A DNA stretch of 44,000 nt from CAZEIW01 sp964512305 (GTDB lineage: Bacteria > Pseudomonadota > Gammaproteobacteria > Burkholderiales > Burkholderiaceae_F), in NCBI GenBank assembly GCA_964512305.1, contig CAZEIW010000113.1, positions 1 to 44,000 of the forward strand, written 5' to 3'. Positions within the stretch are counted from its first letter, which is position 1. Each line of letters starts with the position of its first letter. The notes below the pieces were generated by a model, which was not told the origin of the DNA, made no database searches, and worked only from the letters and a program-made list of their open reading frames with translations. Shown one piece after another: positions 40,986-44,000 of this stretch. The position numbers and the translations under genes are program-made.

Positions 40986-41639
40986 TCAGATGCCGTGCCC
41001 CGCGTCCGGGTCCTCCTCTGCCGGCCACGGGTGCTCCGACTTGCGGTTGAAGATCGCGTCGGCACTGGCCGGCGCGAGGGTCCAGTCGCCGTGCGCGACC
41101 TCGGTCTCGAGCTGGCCGGGCGCCCAGCCGGAGTGACCGATGAAGATCCGCAGCCCCTCCATGGGTTTGTCCCGGCCGAGCAGCTCGCGCAGCAGGTCTT
41201 CGCTTGCGCTCAGGCAAACGCCGTTGAAGGCCTTGACCGCATGCTCGGGGGGCGTATCGGCGCGAAAGAGGAACCATACGGTCCCGAAGTCGACAGGTCC
41301 GCCGAAGTACACCGTGTCGGGGAGTTGCTCGAGCCGCTGGAGATCGGGAAAGAGGCGCGAGACGCCCATTTTCATGGGCCTGTTGATGATGACGCCGGCG
41401 GGGACAGGACCGAGGTTGTTCATCACGAGCACGACCGAATCCTCGAAATTGGGATCCGGCAGCTCGGGACGGGCCACCAGCAAGATTGCCGTTAAAGGCT
41501 TCGCGTCGTCGGCGGGCGCCGACGAGAACGTTGCGAGCAGAAGCAGGAACGCGCAGAGCGCCCCTGTCGCGCGGCGGTGCAGGCGGAAACCGGTTCTCAC
41601 GGGCCGACACCAGCCTCCGGGTCGGTTAGCTGGGCTCAT
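40986..41639 (-). CDS. YqgE/AlgH-family protein with an export signal
   Basis: A 217-aa protein (UPF0301/DUF179). The conserved core runs AILLVARPELPDPNFEDSVV, GVIINRPM, VYFGGPVD and IFIGHSGWAPGQLETEVAHGDW. Ordinary AlgH/YqgE is cytoplasmic and starts at this core. Here about 45 residues precede it, with a positively charged start and a hydrophobic run (GALCAFLLLLATFSSAPA) that looks like a signal peptide. The start may instead be a GTG at 41600, which keeps the signal and has GGAGG upstream. The function is unknown. It is convergent with the methyltransferase gene. Confidence 0.87.
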   Translation of the reverse strand: MSPANRPGGWCRPVRTGFRLHRRATGALCAFLLLLATFSSAPADDAKPLTAILLVARPELPDPNFEDSVVLVMNNLGPVPAGVIINRPMKMGVSRLFPDLQRLEQLPDTVYFGGPVDFGTVWFLFRADTPPEHAVKAFNGVCLSASEDLLRELLGRDKPMEGLRIFIGHSGWAPGQLETEVAHGDWTLAPASADAIFNRKSEHPWPAEEDPDAGHGI

Positions 41640-41804
41640 CCGAGCGCCTTCGCGCCATTTTCTCAGCTTCGCCGGATGCCCGGTAGTGGGGGAAACTCCT
41701 TCACCGAGCGGTGCCTTGTCATGGTGCAGAGAACTGGCGTCGCCTACGTGGGATACCTCGTTGCTGCGTAGCGACAGGACAGCTCGTACGAGCGCTCGCG
41801 GCTC

Positions 41805-42038
41805 CTAGTAGCTCGGCGCCTTTTCCGCCTGTTCGTCGATCACGGCAGCCCGCTTTTGCTCGGCCTCCCGCGCCGCCTTGATCTTGGCTTCCATGGCGGC
41901 CTTCTGATCCTGCGCCTGCTTGTTTGCCGCCGCCGCGCTGCCGGCCGCCGTCGCGGAGGCGCTCAGCGTGTCGGGGCCGCAGCCCGCGACAAGGCAGGCG
42001 CACAGAGCGCCGACAGCGATCGATCCGGCAGGGCTCAT
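41805..42038 (-). CDS. Small putative lipoprotein
   Basis: A 77-aa product: a signal peptide with the lipobox LVAGC (Cys20), a short Ser/Ala linker, and an amphipathic Lys/Glu/Ala-rich helix (AAMEAKIKAAREAEQKRAAV). The start at 42038 has AAGGGG upstream. It lies 29 bp behind the alkyl sulfatase gene on the same strand and may be its outer-membrane-anchored companion. No family is recognised. Confidence 0.75.
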   Translation of the reverse strand: MSPAGSIAVGALCACLVAGCGPDTLSASATAAGSAAAANKQAQDQKAAMEAKIKAAREAEQKRAAVIDEQAEKAPSY

Positions 42039-42067
42039 TTGCAATCCCCTTGGCGGCGAACGCCGCT

Positions 42068-44000
42068 TCACCGTGTGACGATACTAAACCGGGGGTCGAA
42101 CCTGTCGAGCAGGCCCAGGAGATCGTCGAGCACCCTCGCGTCGCCCTCTACCTTGCCGCGTCCGGCAAGCTGGACCTTCTCCAGCGTGACCTGGCCGCCG
42201 AGGATTCCGACGAACGCCAGCTTGGGAAGGATCAGGGTCACGTCGGCCTTCGGGAGCGGTGGCTTCACCTCGGTGTAGATCAGCACCGAATTTTCCAGCT
42301 CGATGTGGTAGCTCGCGTCGAGCTCGGGGACCACCCAGTTGATCGAAGCCGTCCTGCCTTCGGCCCGGGGTCCGTTGAGCCGCAAACCCATGAAGTCGAG
42401 CACCATTTCGGGCGTCATCGCTGCGATCGTGTCCAGGCTCGCCGTCGTGGTGCCGATGTCCTTCGGCACGCCGTTGCGCAGCTCGAAGGCCCCCATCAGG
42501 AATTCGTTGCGCCAGGTCGGGTTCTCGGTCTGGTAGCCGAGCTGTTCGAGCGCGTCCGCCTCCAGGGCCCGGGCTTCCTTGTTGTCCGGATCGGCGTAGA
42601 CCACCTGCTTCATCGCCTCGGCGACCCACCGGTACTCGCCCTTCGCGTAGGAGTCCTTCGCTTTCCGGAGCGCAGCCTCGGCGCCGCCGAAGAATTCGAC
42701 GTAGTGCCGCGCCGCCTCCCGCGGCGGCAGCGGGTAAAGGTCCGCCGGGTTGCCGTCGTACCAGCCGAGGTAGCGCTGATACACGGCCTTGGCGTCGTGG
42801 TTGACCGAGCCGTAGTAGTCGCGGTCGTACCACTGCCCGGCCAGCCCAGGCGGCAGCCGGATCGCCTCCGCGATCTCGATCGGCGTATAGCCCTCGTTCA
42901 TCAGGCGCAGCGACTGGTCGAGGACGTACTTGAAAAGATCGCGCTGGTTCTTGAGGAAGGCGATGACGCGGTCGTGGCCCCACGTCGGCCAGTGGTGCTG
43001 GGCGAAGACCACCTCCGTGTCGGCGCCGAAGAGTGCGATCGCCTCGTTCAATGCCTTCCACCACCGGCTCGCATCGCGCACCTGCGCGCCGCGCAAGGTA
43101 TAGAGATTGTGCAGCGTATGGGTCGCGTCCTCGGCCGCGCAAAGCGCCTTGAACTGCGGCAGGAAGAACAGCATCTCCGCCGGCGCCTCGGTGCCGGGCG
43201 CCATCTGGAACACGAAGTCGATGCCGTCGATGCGCCGCGTCTCCCCGGTCCGCTTGATGAGGTCGGTGGGCGGGATCAGCGTCACGGTGCCGAGCGAGAC
43301 GTTCTTGCCGAGGCCGGCGTCGACCTGGCCGCGCTCACCGCGCGGCAGCAGAGCGCCGTACATGTAGAGCGCCCGCCGGCCCATCGCGGTTCCGGCATAG
43401 ACGTTCTCGCTGATGGCTTCCTCCAGGAAGCCGTCCGGCGCGAAGATCCTGACCTTTCCGGCCTTCACCTCGGCCTCGGCGACAACGCCCTTGACGCCGC
43501 CATAGTGGTCGATGTGGCTGTGCGTGTAGATCACCGCGACCACCGGTTTCGAAGGGCGGTTCGCCAGGTAGAGGTCGAGCGCCGCCTTCGCGTTCTCCGC
43601 CGAGATCAGCGGATCGACGATGATGAGGCCGGTGTCCCCCTCGATGATGTCCATGTTCGAGAGGTCGTAGCCGCGCACCTGGTAGACGCGGTCGGTGACC
43701 TTGAACAGGCCGTTGACCAGGTTCAGCCGCGCCTGCCGCCAGAGGCTCGGGTTCACCGTCGGGGGCGCCTGTTCCTTGTCGAGGAATGCATAGGCGCTCA
43801 GGTCCCAGGCGACGGTTCCGCGGGCATTCCTGATCGTGAGTTGCGGCGCGGTGGCGACGAAGCCTCGCTGCGCATCCTCGAAGTCCTGCCGGTCGCCGAA
43901 CGGCAGCCGGCTCAGCCAGGCGCCGTTCGCCTGCTGCGTGATCGCAGTGGCATCCTTCGGGCCGTCCTGGGCCGCCGCCAGGCCGCAAAGGAGCGCCAGC
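42068..44000 (-). CDS. Exported alkyl/aryl-sulfatase, SdsA1-like (5' end outside window)
   Basis: The frame is open to the right edge; 643 codons are visible. It starts within a signal peptide (LALLCGLAAAQD), then DFEDAQRGFVATAP and WDLSAYAFLD, as in SdsA1/BDS1-type alkylsulfatases. NPSLWRQARLNLVNGLFKV and VRGYDLSNM lead to the metallo-beta-lactamase Zn motif THSHIDHYGG. AEDATHTLHNLYTLRG, FAQHHWPTWG, a dimerisation region and an SCP2-like C-terminal domain follow. The enzyme hydrolyses alkyl sulfates such as dodecyl sulfate to alcohol and sulfate in the periplasm. A GTG at 43756 can look like a start but lies inside the conserved N-terminal part. Confidence 0.93.
   Translation of the reverse strand, partial: LALLCGLAAAQDGPKDATAITQQANGAWLSRLPFGDRQDFEDAQRGFVATAPQLTIRNARGTVAWDLSAYAFLDKEQAPPTVNPSLWRQARLNLVNGLFKVTDRVYQVRGYDLSNMDIIEGDTGLIIVDPLISAENAKAALDLYLANRPSKPVVAVIYTHSHIDHYGGVKGVVAEAEVKAGKVRIFAPDGFLEEAISENVYAGTAMGRRALYMYGALLPRGERGQVDAGLGKNVSLGTVTLIPPTDLIKRTGETRRIDGIDFVFQMAPGTEAPAEMLFFLPQFKALCAAEDATHTLHNLYTLRGAQVRDASRWWKALNEAIALFGADTEVVFAQHHWPTWGHDRVIAFLKNQRDLFKYVLDQSLRLMNEGYTPIEIAEAIRLPPGLAGQWYDRDYYGSVNHDAKAVYQRYLGWYDGNPADLYPLPPREAARHYVEFFGGAEAALRKAKDSYAKGEYRWVAEAMKQVVYADPDNKEARALEADALEQLGYQTENPTWRNEFLMGAFELRNGVPKDIGTTTASLDTIAAMTPEMVLDFMGLRLNGPRAEGRTASINWVVPELDASYHIELENSVLIYTEVKPPLPKADVTLILPKLAFVGILGGQVTLEKVQLAGRGKVEGDARVLDDLLGLLDRFDPRFSIVTR

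Noticed and set aside
43756..43758. GTG as the start of the alkyl sulfatase
   Set aside because: The frame continues upstream with conserved family sequence and a signal peptide to the window edge.

Overview
The window reads as a chromosomal segment of a high-GC betaproteobacterium, probably Burkholderiales. This is inferred from the E. coli-type LexA boxes, the split DnaE2/ImuB mutasome, the Burkholderiales-style chemoreceptor tail, and the pairing of FRC/OxlT-type genes. I saw no rRNA, tRNA, CRISPR array, integrase or transposase.

Left part (1-11 kb): after the last 33 codons of an AMP-forming acyl-CoA synthetase comes a set of genes that looks like one metabolic unit. It contains an ADP-forming acyl-CoA ligase (355-2493), a trimeric-type porin (2781-4367), a formyl-CoA transferase-like enzyme (4719-6002), a ThDP-dependent lyase/decarboxylase (6060-7793), a Crp/Fnr-type regulator (8031-8648), a TauE/SafE permease (8636-9412) and an OxlT-like oxalate/formate antiporter (9532-10866). 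Four promoters in this segment carry the same 14-bp palindrome, TTGAC-N4-GTCAA. In each of them a -10-like hexamer lies where an FNR-type class II activator centred at -41.5 would need it. The regulator gene shares one of these sites and has an FNR-like recognition helix (ExxSR) without Fe-S cysteines. This is the strongest candidate for an undescribed system: a self-contained regulon for oxalate or for a 2-hydroxyacid split into formyl-CoA and a carbonyl compound.

Middle-left (11-15.4 kb): PEP carboxylase behind a CbbR-like LysR regulator, with a divergent 93-aa protein of unknown function. Copies of a 124-bp palindromic repeat flank the 0.3-15.3 kb block in opposite orientation.

Middle (15.8-27.7 kb): SOS mutagenesis genes dnaE2 and imuB, each with its own LexA box but separated by about 7 kb and without a visible imuA. 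Between them lie a VOC protein, two small secreted or lipoprotein genes, a DUF1223 protein, a permuted NlpC/P60 hydrolase, a CHRD protein, a periplasmic Cache protein and a chemoreceptor.

Right part (27.7-44 kb): ordinary accessory and housekeeping genes. These are cupin, GNAT, GST, an ATP-dependent DNA ligase, a class 3 lipase, an alpha/beta hydrolase, gamma-glutamyltransferase, SelO, a 14-codon remnant of hydroxypyruvate isomerase, a YafY/WYL regulator with a clear operator divergent from a monooxygenase gene, two methyltransferases, an exported AlgH-like protein, a small lipoprotein, and an alkyl sulfatase that runs off the right edge.
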